A stretch of 14,044 nucleotides of DNA from positions 1 through 14,044 of the forward strand of contig SFIM01000042.1 of the NCBI GenBank assembly GCA_004556155.1, read 5' to 3'. Made by a program: the position numbers and the translations under genes. This DNA comes from Clostridiales bacterium (GTDB taxonomy: Bacteria > Bacillota > Clostridia > Christensenellales > Aristaeellaceae). Shown in pieces: positions 1 through 6,465 of the stretch. Below the pieces are notes generated by a model. That model saw only the letters and a list, made by a program, of their open reading frames with translations. It did no database searches and had not been told where the DNA came from. Each line of letters opens with the position of its first letter. Within the stretch, counting starts at the first letter, position 1.

Positions 1-49
1 CGCAGCTGGCAGATCGTACTTACGCGTTAACGCGTTCGCGCAGGACGGA

Positions 50-95
50 GGGCTATGCCCGCATAGTGACAACCACCGGCTACGCCGGTGGTTGT
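50..95. repeat. Two-hairpin palindromic module
   Basis: A small hairpin (GGGC-TAT-GCCC, 50-60) is followed by a perfect 12-bp stem with a 3-nt loop (ACAACCACCGGC-TAC-GCCGGTGGTTGT, 69-95). The larger stem starts 10 nt beyond the stop of the minus-strand gene that ends at 105, so it could act in terminating or protecting that transcript, but no T run follows on either strand. The paired-hairpin shape also recalls REP elements or IS200/IS605-type ends. No transposase is visible, so that reading is inference. A separate perfect 14-bp palindrome, ACGCGTTAACGCGT, lies at 22-35. Confidence 0.5.
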
Positions 96-104
96 GTTCT
101 GCTA

Positions 105-974
105 TTACTGCGCCGCGGGGAATAGGAAGCCAGCGGTCATTTCCAGGTAGTTGTCACCTGCGTAATCCGGGAAGGCTTCGTGCATCTGTGCGATGAAATC
201 GTCAGCGGATTTCGCACTTTCCGCGATTTCGGCAGTCTTCGTCAGATATTCGATCTTGGTCTGCACGGCGTCCCTGCCCTCGGGCATATTGTGGCCCGTC
301 AGCACCAGGTCATAATCAAAGCCTTCCAGCTCCGCCTTGAAGACTTTGATGCGATCGATGCTGGTGAGGATGTTGTGCGTGGCCGATCCCATCATGTGAG
401 TGTAAATGACGTTCATCGCGGGGATCTCCACGCCGTAAGCGTCGTCGCCCTCATTGCGAATCACGAAGTCCAGCCCCGCCAGCGTGACGGTATCGCCAAA
501 GAAAATGATCTGCGCGTTCGCCGGATGATCCGCAGCTACCGTATTGCCAAAGGCCACGATAAAGCCGTCCGTCAGCGCGCGGATAGAGCCATTCTCTGCC
601 CAGTTGGCCACGGCGTTTTCGGTGGCATAGGGCGCGTCGGCGCTATAAGCATCGGAGCCGTTGGGATGATAGGCCATCAGCTTGCACGCTACGGGCTTGC
701 CCAGACTGTCTATATAGGCTTTCCAGGCGTTGTTGCCAGCGGTAAACGCGGTGCTTTCCAGCAGCACCACCCCCTCCGGGCTTTCAACAGCATAGCACAC
801 ATCGCCCAGCGCGTCGCCGGAAACATAGGCGTGCAGGCGGTTTTCGCCAAAATCATAAACCTGAACGCTGCCTGTTTCCAGCGCGACGGCTTGATAAGCT
901 GCGGCGTTCGTTTCAGCATAAGCGGCGGCAAAGAGCAGCATGCAGGCAAGCAGAATCGAAATGAATTTCTTCAT
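105..974 (-). CDS. Secreted metallo-beta-lactamase-fold protein with degraded metal site
   Basis: A 289-residue protein with an N-terminal signal peptide; AYA|ET at residues 18-22 is a good signal peptidase I site. The layout matches the MBL fold: a beta-rich start with an 'ILVDTG'-like segment at about 68-78 (EGVVLLESTAF), a metal-motif position at about 102-108, and the late LTGHNMP motif at 226-231 that normally supplies a metal-binding histidine. The canonical HxHxDH motif is replaced by HPNGSD (H103 to D108), so only the first histidine stands in register and classical dinuclear zinc chemistry is unlikely. Histidines 193, 200 and 228 remain. A CGGAG ribosome binding site precedes the ATG. 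Substrate unknown. It could be a binding protein or an enzyme with altered metal use. It stands alone, downstream of a decayed MATE gene on the same strand. Confidence 0.6.
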   Translation of the reverse strand: MKKFISILLACMLLFAAAYAETNAAAYQAVALETGSVQVYDFGENRLHAYVSGDALGDVCYAVESPEGVVLLESTAFTAGNNAWKAYIDSLGKPVACKLMAYHPNGSDAYSADAPYATENAVANWAENGSIRALTDGFIVAFGNTVAADHPANAQIIFFGDTVTLAGLDFVIRNEGDDAYGVEIPAMNVIYTHMMGSATHNILTSIDRIKVFKAELEGFDYDLVLTGHNMPEGRDAVQTKIEYLTKTAEIAESAKSADDFIAQMHEAFPDYAGDNYLEMTAGFLFPAAQ

Positions 975-1034
975 GGGTGGTATACTCCGAGTGGGTTGGT
1001 CGTTTCAGTGTTCTGATCTTGTGGCCACGACCAT

Positions 1035-1063
1035 AGGATACACAATTCTCGGAGGAGAAACAA
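1035..1063 (-). promoter_or_regulatory. Candidate sigma-A promoter for the MBL-fold gene
   Basis: Read on the minus strand, TTGTTT (1058-1063) and TATCCT (1035-1040) are separated by exactly 17 bp and lie about 60 bp before the start codon at 974. The -35 box overlaps one of two near-identical 12-bp elements. Both hexamers deviate from consensus, so this is a moderate call. Confidence 0.35.
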
Positions 1064-1092
1064 GTACGCACTTTTTTATTAGGTACGCACCT
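1062..1092. repeat. Twin 12-bp elements ARGTACGCACYT, possible operators
   Basis: AAGTACGCACTT (1062-1073) and AGGTACGCACCT (1081-1092) share the core RGTACGCAC. Each has complementary 4-bp outer arms around a 4-bp centre. Their centres are 19 bp apart, about two helical turns, and the first overlaps the candidate -35 box of the MBL-fold gene. A T-rich stretch lies between them. This looks like a tandem operator for an unidentified regulator; the function is inferred. Confidence 0.35.
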
Positions 1093-1123
1093 GAAAGTAA
1101 CTGCCTGTCAAGGGGCGCTTGTT

Positions 1124-1475
1124 TTATGCACGGGCGCTTTCTATCCGCCGGCTGGGATGATAATACAGCAGCGCGGTCAGCACCAGCAGCGCCGTTGTGG
1201 ACAGGCTGATAGGATAGGCCGTCATGATGGTTTTGAAGGTGCGGCTTTGCGGAAATACCCCCTGAATCCAAGCGATACGCACGCCGCATACGCCCAGCAT
1301 GGTCAGCAGCGCGGGCGGCAGCGATATGCCAAAGCCGCGCAGATAGCCCGACATCACCTCGTACATCAGGCTCAGCGAGTGAGATAGCATTACCATCATC
1401 AGGCGGATAAAGCCAGTCTCCACCACCTCGGGATCGTTATTGAAGATGGCCAGCAGGTTTTTGCCAAAGCACAGG
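1124..1475 (-). pseudogene. MATE-family efflux pump, C-terminal remnant
   Basis: This frame encodes only the last ~115 residues of a multidrug and toxin extrusion (MATE) transporter. Recognisable parts are a 'GKNLLAIFNNDPEV' segment, then 'YEVMSGYLRGFG', then 'ALLTMLGVCGVRIAWI', and the final hydrophobic segment with a basic tail, all in the usual order for the C-terminal half. Full-length MATE proteins are about 450 residues with 12 membrane helices; the first ~75% is missing. Family-like sequence stops near 1475, where the 3' end of another gene begins on the opposite strand. A start at the internal ATG (1426) would give 100 residues and no usable transporter. Almost certainly non-functional. 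Confidence 0.7.
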
Positions 1476-1638
1476 TGACGTGGCGGCTCTGCTCAAGGGC
1501 AAAAAGCCCACGGCTGAGCTGGCGGCGCAGGCGGGCGAGTTGACAATCAGCAAAGCCATGCACATGGAGAAGAACGCCTACAAGGTAAACGGCATTCAGG
1601 CTATGGTGGAGCGCTTTGTCGCCAGCCTGGTCAAATAA
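1471..1638 (+). pseudogene. Probable FAD-binding (xanthine/CO dehydrogenase-type) subunit, C-terminal remnant
   Basis: The frame ending at the TAA at 1636-1638 encodes about 54 residues, including 'ALLKGKKPTAELAAQAGEL' and, near the end, 'KNAYKVNGIQAMVERF'. This resembles the C-terminal tail of the FAD-binding medium subunit of molybdenum hydroxylases, where a short 'LSKNAYKV' segment precedes an amphipathic final helix. The whole N-terminal FAD domain is missing. It has no start codon with a ribosome binding site, and its 5' edge abuts the 5' edge of the MATE remnant on the other strand. The family assignment is moderate because little sequence remains; that it is a broken gene end is better supported. 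Confidence 0.45.
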
Positions 1639-1701
1639 GCAAGAATGACGATTGCCAGGCAGGGAGCCGCATGACTCTTTGCCGGGCAGAAAGGGAACAA
1701 T

Positions 1702-2073
1702 ATGCTTAAAAAGTCCGGAAAGGCTTTCCTGGTGGGCGGCTGCATCGGCCTGGCAGGTGAAGCGCTGATTCAGCTTGCCGGTCTGTTTATCAAGGATCCT
1801 ACGATGGCCATGATGGCGGGCATTCTGCTGTTTGGTATCGTCGCGGTGGGGCTGATTGCATCCGGACTGTACTTCAAAATTGCGAAGCTTGGCGAGGAAG
1901 GTGCGGCGATTCCCGTATGCGGTCTGATGCTTGGCGCGGCCACGGGCGCGGCTGCCGCGCGCGCCGCCGGAAAATCCAAGGGTCAGGCTTTCCTGGCTGG
2001 CTTCTGGGGCGTAATCAAGGTGCTGGGTACGGGCTATGTGCTGGCCCTTGCCCTGGGACTGTTGCTGCGCTGA
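1702..2073 (+). CDS. SpoVA-family sporulation membrane protein (SpoVAC/AE-like)
   Basis: A 123-residue, strongly hydrophobic protein. It opens with 'KAFLVGGCIGLAGEAL', like the 'FLVGGLICxIGQ' start of SpoVAC and SpoVAE proteins. It has a second membrane segment at about 35-60, then 'GLYFKIAKLGEEGAAIPVCGL', which parallels the 'GlYdKigklaGAGsavPItGF' core, and a final helix. SpoVA proteins form the inner-membrane channel that moves dipicolinic acid in developing and germinating spores of Firmicutes. The core Asp of the 'YD' pair is Phe here (YF), so this is a divergent member. The ribosome binding site AAAGGGA precedes the ATG. The next gene, starting 26 bp downstream, is a broken member of the same superfamily. 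The usual neighbour SpoVAD is absent. Family confidence is moderate. Confidence 0.6.
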   Translation: MLKKSGKAFLVGGCIGLAGEALIQLAGLFIKDPTMAMMAGILLFGIVAVGLIASGLYFKIAKLGEEGAAIPVCGLMLGAATGAAAARAAGKSKGQAFLAGFWGVIKVLGTGYVLALALGLLLR

Positions 2074-2099
2074 CGCGCGCGCGGAAAGGTTGGGTTAGA

Positions 2100-2596
2100 A
2101 TGGCTTTTGTTTACGCATTCCTGATCTCGGGCTGCATCTGCGCGCTGACGCAGTGCCTGAGCAGCCTGAAGGTTCCCTTTCCACTGGTGGCGATTCTGCT
2201 GATGGTGCTGGGCGGCGGCCTGTGCACCAAGCTGGGATTTTTGATTGGCTCAATGCCCTCTCCGCTGCGGGCCTGGCCGTTACGGCTGTGGGCTGCGGAA
2301 ACGGCGCATATAACGCGGGCGTTGCGTTGGCTGCCGTGGGCACGGCGCAGCCGCTGCTGCTGACCGCCGCGCTCAACGTGATCCTGGTTGGCCTGGGCGC
2401 GGGCGTGGTGAGCGCCTGCACCAACATTGCCATGAAGGTGAAGCTGGACGAAACGGGTGAGGAATACGCCTTTGCGTTTCCCTACTCATTCAAGCAGTTC
2501 TTTACCGCTGAGGATCCGGCGCTCCAGCAGGAGATCCTTGATTTCTATGATTCCGGAGCCTGGGTGGCCCCGATCCATGATCATTACGATTGCTAA
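2100..2596 (+). pseudogene. Second SpoVA-family protein, frameshifted in a T run
   Basis: From the ATG at 2100 the frame encodes a membrane protein (MAFVYAFLISGCICALTQ..., then 'FPLVAILLMVLGGGLCTKLGF') that resembles SpoVAE. At the T5 run at 2238-2242 this frame turns into arginine/tryptophan-rich nonsense ending at 2363. The family-like sequence resumes in another frame ('DWLNALSAAGLAVTAVGCGNGAY', then glycine-rich helices) and runs to TAA at 2594-2596. Adding one T restores a single reading frame of 165 codons, 'LGFFDWLNALS'. About the last 54 residues (MKVKLDETGEEYAFAFPYSF... to DHYDC) are soluble and acidic and go beyond the SpoVA core; I do not recognise them. The lesion may be real decay or a homopolymer sequencing error. 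Confidence 0.6.
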
Positions 2597-2621
2597 TGAA
2601 AAGCATATAAAACACTGCGAA

Positions 2622-2654
2622 AAAGCCACGCTGAAGAGAAATCAGCGTGGCTTT
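2622..2654 (+). terminator. Terminator hairpin after the SpoVA-like pair
   Basis: AAAGCCACGCTGA (2622-2634) pairs perfectly with TCAGCGTGGCTTT (2642-2654) around a 7-nt AGAGAAA loop, 25 bp after the stop at 2596. The A-rich left edge and T-rich right edge make it potentially active on both strands, though the T tract is short. Confidence 0.75.
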
Positions 2655-2695
2655 CATCGTGTGCAAATGGAAATGCACTTATTGAAATATATAAA

Positions 2696-2739
2696 AGCGC
2701 TCCGGCTTACAGACAATAGCTGCCTGCGGCCGGAGCGCT
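2696..2739 (-). terminator. Terminator of the glucan-utilisation operon
   Basis: AGCGCTCCGGC (2696-2706) and GCCGGAGCGCT (2729-2739) form a perfect 11-bp stem with a 22-nt loop. On the minus strand it begins 13 nt after the stop of the last operon gene (2753) and is followed by TTTTATATATTT, giving a weak uridine-rich tail. Confidence 0.75.
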
Positions 2740-2752
2740 GGATTGTTTTGCC

Positions 2753-4000
2753 TTACTTAACCGTAACGGTCTTTTCGGCGGGATTGAGGGTGATGGTGTA
2801 TTCGCCGGGGGCGACGAGGATATTATCGCCGTTTTCCGTGCCGAACCAGTATTCGTTCGCTACGTTGCCGCCGCAGCCGTAAACGCACTTGAAGGCGACC
2901 TTGCCGCCCGCCCATTCGGCGGTTTCCTTATCGGTGAAGCTCACCTTCAGGGAATAGGTGCCGTCGCCGTTATTGGCCATTTTATAGGCCTCGTTCTCGG
3001 CGTTCGCATCCGCGGCCCAGCCGCCGTTGCCGCAGGTGCCGACTACATAGTACGCGGGAGTCTCGCAGACGATGGGCGCGGCCAGTTTGTTATCCTCCGT
3101 CAGCTTGACGAAGACCATGTAGTGTCCCCTGTTGACCTTGATGTTGCCATCGGGGGCAGCAAACCACGCATCGGAGGCGTAATTCTTCACGCCGAATTCG
3201 CCCTCGTCGTCGTTGCAGTCAAATTCGCCGTACCAGACGTAGTCCGAGCCGTTCTGCTGGAGCTTCACGTTCTGCTCCACATCCCAGCCAAGGAAGGAGG
3301 CGTGCACCTGCAGGTCAAAGGAATACTCGGCCGCCGCCGCATCGCCCAGGCGCTCGGCGCTGATCTTGCACAGGGAGATGGTTTCCGCGTCAGTGGTCAG
3401 GGTCAGGCGATAGAAGCCGTCCTGAAGCACCTTGATGTTCGCGCCGGTGTCAAAGGCGTCCTCGCCGCCGGTCATGTATTCGGACTTGACCACATTGCGG
3501 CTGTCCAGGCTGTCCACCTCCGACCAGGCGTAGCCCTCGCCGATCACGGCGATTTTGAATTCATCGCCCGTGTAGAGGTTGACGTCGATGGCGAAGGTGT
3601 TGAACTGGCCTTCGACGGGCTGGAGGCGGTAGTTGTCCTGCGGCCAGACCTTGCCCCAGGCGTTATCCGGGTAGCCGGTCAGCGAGCCGGCCAGCATCCA
3701 CGGGCGCTCGTCGGCCATGGCGCTCTGCCAGGCCACGAACAGGGTGGTGTCCTTCTGGATGGGCTTGCCGTCATAGGCGCGCAGCAGCGCGGGCGTGACG
3801 TAGACGCCCTGCAGCACATAGCCTTCCTTCACATAGCCGATATCGGTGACGGCTTCGCCCTTGGCGATTTCAAACTCATTCAGGACGGTCACGCCGTCGC
3901 TGTCCACGATGGTGATTTTCACCTTTTCGCCTTCGGCGAGCGCCGCGCAGCAGCACAGGCACAGAACCAGCGCCAGCAGGATAGAGAGAGCCTTTTTCAT
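2753..4000 (-). CDS. Secreted multi-domain starch-binding-like protein (SusE/SusF-like)
   Basis: 415 residues from the ATG at 4000, chosen because AAAGGAGG lies 7 nt upstream and a signal peptide follows at once (cleavage expected at ALA|EG, residues 20-24). Residues ~26-92 resemble a Listeria-Bacteroides (InlB B-type) repeat: 'KITIVDSDGVTVLNEFEI' to 'KDTTLFVAW'. Three beta-sandwich-like units follow at about 100-218, 225-312 and 315-415. The first (WMLAGSLTGYPDNAWG) and last (YYVVGTCGNGGWAADA, ending 'APGEYTITLNPAEKTVTV') resemble SusE/SusF-type starch-binding modules, with many exposed aromatics. It has no catalytic motifs, sortase signal or membrane anchor. As the last gene of an operon with a secreted amylase and a maltodextrin importer, it probably holds starch near the cell surface. 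SusE/F proteins are best known from Bacteroidetes, so the setting is unusual. The binding role is inferred. Confidence 0.6.
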   Translation of the reverse strand: MKKALSILLALVLCLCCCAALAEGEKVKITIVDSDGVTVLNEFEIAKGEAVTDIGYVKEGYVLQGVYVTPALLRAYDGKPIQKDTTLFVAWQSAMADERPWMLAGSLTGYPDNAWGKVWPQDNYRLQPVEGQFNTFAIDVNLYTGDEFKIAVIGEGYAWSEVDSLDSRNVVKSEYMTGGEDAFDTGANIKVLQDGFYRLTLTTDAETISLCKISAERLGDAAAAEYSFDLQVHASFLGWDVEQNVKLQQNGSDYVWYGEFDCNDDEGEFGVKNYASDAWFAAPDGNIKVNRGHYMVFVKLTEDNKLAAPIVCETPAYYVVGTCGNGGWAADANAENEAYKMANNGDGTYSLKVSFTDKETAEWAGGKVAFKCVYGCGGNVANEYWFGTENGDNILVAPGEYTITLNPAEKTVTVK

Positions 4001-4047
4001 GGATATTCCTCCTTTTATTTTGATAATCCCCTTGCGGGGCTCATCTC

Positions 4048-5535
4048 TTATTGAAAAATCGTAATGCCATAGGAGGGGACGAGCGCCTCGCCGCCGTTTA
4101 CCTCGGCCTCGCCCCAGATTTCCAATTCGCCCGCCAGCTGCGTATAGCCGCCGGGCAGCGGGAAGGAAAGGTCGTCGATGGACAGATTGACCGCAATGAG
4201 AATCCGGTCGCCCTGCCAGTCCTTTTCGATCAGGCACAGGCTCGCATCCGGGCTTTCAAGCACCATTGGCGTGCCGCGCGCGATCTGCGGGAACTGATGC
4301 CGCAGCGCCAGCGCCGCGCGATAGTAATTGAGGATGGAAAGCGGATTGCCCTCCTGCTCCTGCACGGAGGGGAAGGGATAATCGGCAACCGTTGTGCCGG
4401 GCGGGCAGCGGGTGATGTTCATCTTCTTATCCCAGAACATGCCCAGCCGCTTGTTCGGGTCGTTTCCCGTGCCCGCCATGCCGATTTCATCGCCGTAGTA
4501 AACGAAGATGGAGCCGTTGAGAATGCTCAGCAGGCCGCAGGCCATCTTGGCGTTCGTGGGTGAACTGGCGCCAAGGCTGTTGATGATGCGCGGCGTATCG
4601 TGATTGCCCAGGAAGGGGGTCATCACGTATTCTCCCAGCTCGCGCTGAAGCAGATTGATGACGTTGCCCAGGCTTTCGCCCTTCTTTTCCACATCGTTTC
4701 CCAAAATCTTGGCGATATAGCCGCTGCCCTGCGCCACTGGGAAGGCGAAAAAGCTGTCCACGCCGCTGGCGTAATAATCGTGGATGGTGTACAGGCTGTC
4801 CCAGCATTCGCCCACGATAAAGCAGTCGGGGCGGATGGCCTTGGCCGCGCCGTTCAGCCAGCGCAGGAAGGAAATGTTCTTTTCCTTATTGCCGGTATAG
4901 TAGCTTGTCACCGCGTCCAGGCGGAAGCCGTCCACGCCCATTTCCAGCCAGAAGCGCATGATCTCTTCGATTTCCGCGCGCACCTGCGGGTTATCCAGGT
5001 TCAGATCCGGCATGGTGGATACAAAGCGGGATTCAAAGTATGTGCCGTCCGGCAGCGCGTTGTAGCCCGTTTTGGGGGTATCGGAAAAGTTGTAATACGC
5101 GCGGTAGGGCGAATCGGCGCTGGCCCTGGCGGCCTGGAACCACGGGTGCTCGCTGGAGGTGTGGTTGACCACCAGATCAAGGATTACGTTGATGCCTGCC
5201 TCGTGCGCGGCGGCCAGAAAGGCCTGAAAATCGGCCAGCGTGCCGTACTGCGGATCGATGGCGCAATAGTCCGTCACATCGTATTTGTGATAGCTGGGCG
5301 AGGGATGGATGGGCATCAGCCATATTCCGTCCACATGCAGGGACTGGAGATAGGGCAGCTTTTCCTTCAGGCCGACAAAATCGCCGATTCGGTCTCCGTT
5401 GCCGTCGGCAAACGAATAGACAAAGATTTCGTACCAGTTGTCAGCCAGCGCTGCGTCATCGTTATTCAGCGCCAGGGCGGGCGCTGCGGACACAAGCAGG
5501 CAGGCAGCCAGCAGGAACGCAAGGATTTTTCTCAT
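4048..5535 (-). CDS. Secreted GH13 alpha-amylase
   Basis: 495 residues from the ATG at 5535, placed 7 nt after AAAGGAG; a GTG at 5541 would sit only 1 nt from it. A signal peptide ends near ALA|LNN (20-25). A complete GH13 TIM barrel follows: DGNGDRIGD at 44-52 (loop typical of Ca-binding GH13 enzymes), region I DLVVNH (120-125), region II GFRLD with nucleophile D207, region III GECW with acid/base E243, region IV GNHD with D313, and a C-terminal beta domain ending 'YGITIF'. All three catalytic carboxylates are present. It should cut alpha-1,4-glucans outside the cell and feed the importer encoded just upstream in the operon. It has no carbohydrate-binding module of its own; the next gene, 47 bp downstream, may supply that. 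Subfamily and product profile cannot be fixed by eye. Confidence 0.92.
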   Translation of the reverse strand: MRKILAFLLAACLLVSAAPALALNNDDAALADNWYEIFVYSFADGNGDRIGDFVGLKEKLPYLQSLHVDGIWLMPIHPSPSYHKYDVTDYCAIDPQYGTLADFQAFLAAAHEAGINVILDLVVNHTSSEHPWFQAARASADSPYRAYYNFSDTPKTGYNALPDGTYFESRFVSTMPDLNLDNPQVRAEIEEIMRFWLEMGVDGFRLDAVTSYYTGNKEKNISFLRWLNGAAKAIRPDCFIVGECWDSLYTIHDYYASGVDSFFAFPVAQGSGYIAKILGNDVEKKGESLGNVINLLQRELGEYVMTPFLGNHDTPRIINSLGASSPTNAKMACGLLSILNGSIFVYYGDEIGMAGTGNDPNKRLGMFWDKKMNITRCPPGTTVADYPFPSVQEQEGNPLSILNYYRAALALRHQFPQIARGTPMVLESPDASLCLIEKDWQGDRILIAVNLSIDDLSFPLPGGYTQLAGELEIWGEAEVNGGEALVPSYGITIFQ

Positions 5536-5571
5536 GGGCACGCTCCTTTCATGGGAAAGCAGGGGCAGGGA

Positions 5572-5586
5572 AGGGCATTTTGCCCT
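5572..5586 (-). other. Small intercistronic hairpin after malG
   Basis: AGGGCA-TTT-TGCCCT forms a 6-bp stem a few bases after the malG stop and before the ribosome binding site of the amylase gene. It could slow ribosome re-initiation, mark an mRNA processing point or cause partial termination between the transporter and secreted-protein genes. No T run follows on the coding (minus) strand, so it is not a standard terminator. Confidence 0.3.
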
Positions 5587-5589
5587 CTT

Positions 5590-6465
5590 TTATCCCTTCA
5601 CAGCGCCGGCGGTAAGGCCGTTGACGATGTGCTTGACCAGGCAGAAGTAGAGAATCACGATGGGCACGGCGATGAACACGCTGCCGGCGGCGAAGCGGGA
5701 AAAGTGCGTTTCAGGCATCGAGAACAGACCGACGGCGACCGTCCACTGATCGCGGTTCTTCAGCAGCAGCTTGGGCAGCAGGCAGTCGCTCCACGGCCAG
5801 GCAAACTGCGTAAGGGCGGTGTAGACGATCATGGGCTTGGACAGCGGCAGGGTGATCTTGGTGAAGATTTGCAGGTTGGTCGCGCCGTCGATGCGCGCGG
5901 CCTCGTGGATGGTGGCGGGGATCGTATCAAAGTAGCCCTTCTGCACCAGATACCCCATCGGCGCGGTGCCCGCGTAGAGGAAGATCAGCGCCTCCAGGCG
6001 GTTGAGCAGCCCCAGCTGCGCCATGATGATGTAGATGGCGGTCATGCCCATGAAACCAGGAAACATGCCCAGCACCAGCGTCAGGTTCTTGATTGCGTTG
6101 CGCCCCTTGAAGCGGAAGCGGCTCATCACATAGCCGGTCAGGATGACCAGCACCGTGCCGAAAACGCAGCTCATGGACGCGACGTAAAGGGTGTTTATGA
6201 ACCACTGGCGGTAGGGATACAGGCCGTTCACATCATCGGTAAAGAGGTCGACGAAGGTTTTCAGGCTGTATTCCGCCGGGAAGAAGCCGTGAATCTCGTA
6301 CAGGCTGCCCGATTTGCTCAGCGAGGCCAGAATCAGCCACAGGCAGGGGAGCAGAAAGATCAGGGAAACGACGGTCAGCGCCAGATAGGTGAACCCATCG
6401 TCCACAGCGCGGCGCAGCGTCAGCTTTCGTTTTCCGGGCTTGGCCGGCATGGCGTGTGCGCTCAT
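5590..6465 (-). CDS. malG: Maltodextrin ABC transporter permease, MalG-like
   Basis: A 291-residue inner-membrane permease of the MalG/CUT1 type with about six hydrophobic segments (roughly 25-48, 88-112, 124-150, 157-175, 210-230, 257-280). The cytoplasmic EAA loop, which docks on the ATPase, is at 188-208 (EAARIDGATNLQIFTKITLPL) with the conserved EAA-x3-G spacing. The C-terminal 'GLTAGAVKG' is typical of MalG proteins. Its ATG overlaps the TGA of the preceding malF by 4 bases (ATGA), implying translational coupling and a 1:1 permease pair. GGAGG lies 10 nt upstream inside malF. Maltodextrin as substrate is inferred from the flanking amylases; galacto-oligosaccharide relatives share the fold. 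Confidence 0.93.
   Translation of the reverse strand: MSAHAMPAKPGKRKLTLRRAVDDGFTYLALTVVSLIFLLPCLWLILASLSKSGSLYEIHGFFPAEYSLKTFVDLFTDDVNGLYPYRQWFINTLYVASMSCVFGTVLVILTGYVMSRFRFKGRNAIKNLTLVLGMFPGFMGMTAIYIIMAQLGLLNRLEALIFLYAGTAPMGYLVQKGYFDTIPATIHEAARIDGATNLQIFTKITLPLSKPMIVYTALTQFAWPWSDCLLPKLLLKNRDQWTVAVGLFSMPETHFSRFAAGSVFIAVPIVILYFCLVKHIVNGLTAGAVKG

Noticed and set aside
4028..4039. CCCC-TTGC-GGGG as a terminator between the amylase and starch-binding genes.
   Set aside because: The stem is only 4 bp with no T run, and the downstream gene has its own strong ribosome binding site; the two genes are probably co-transcribed.
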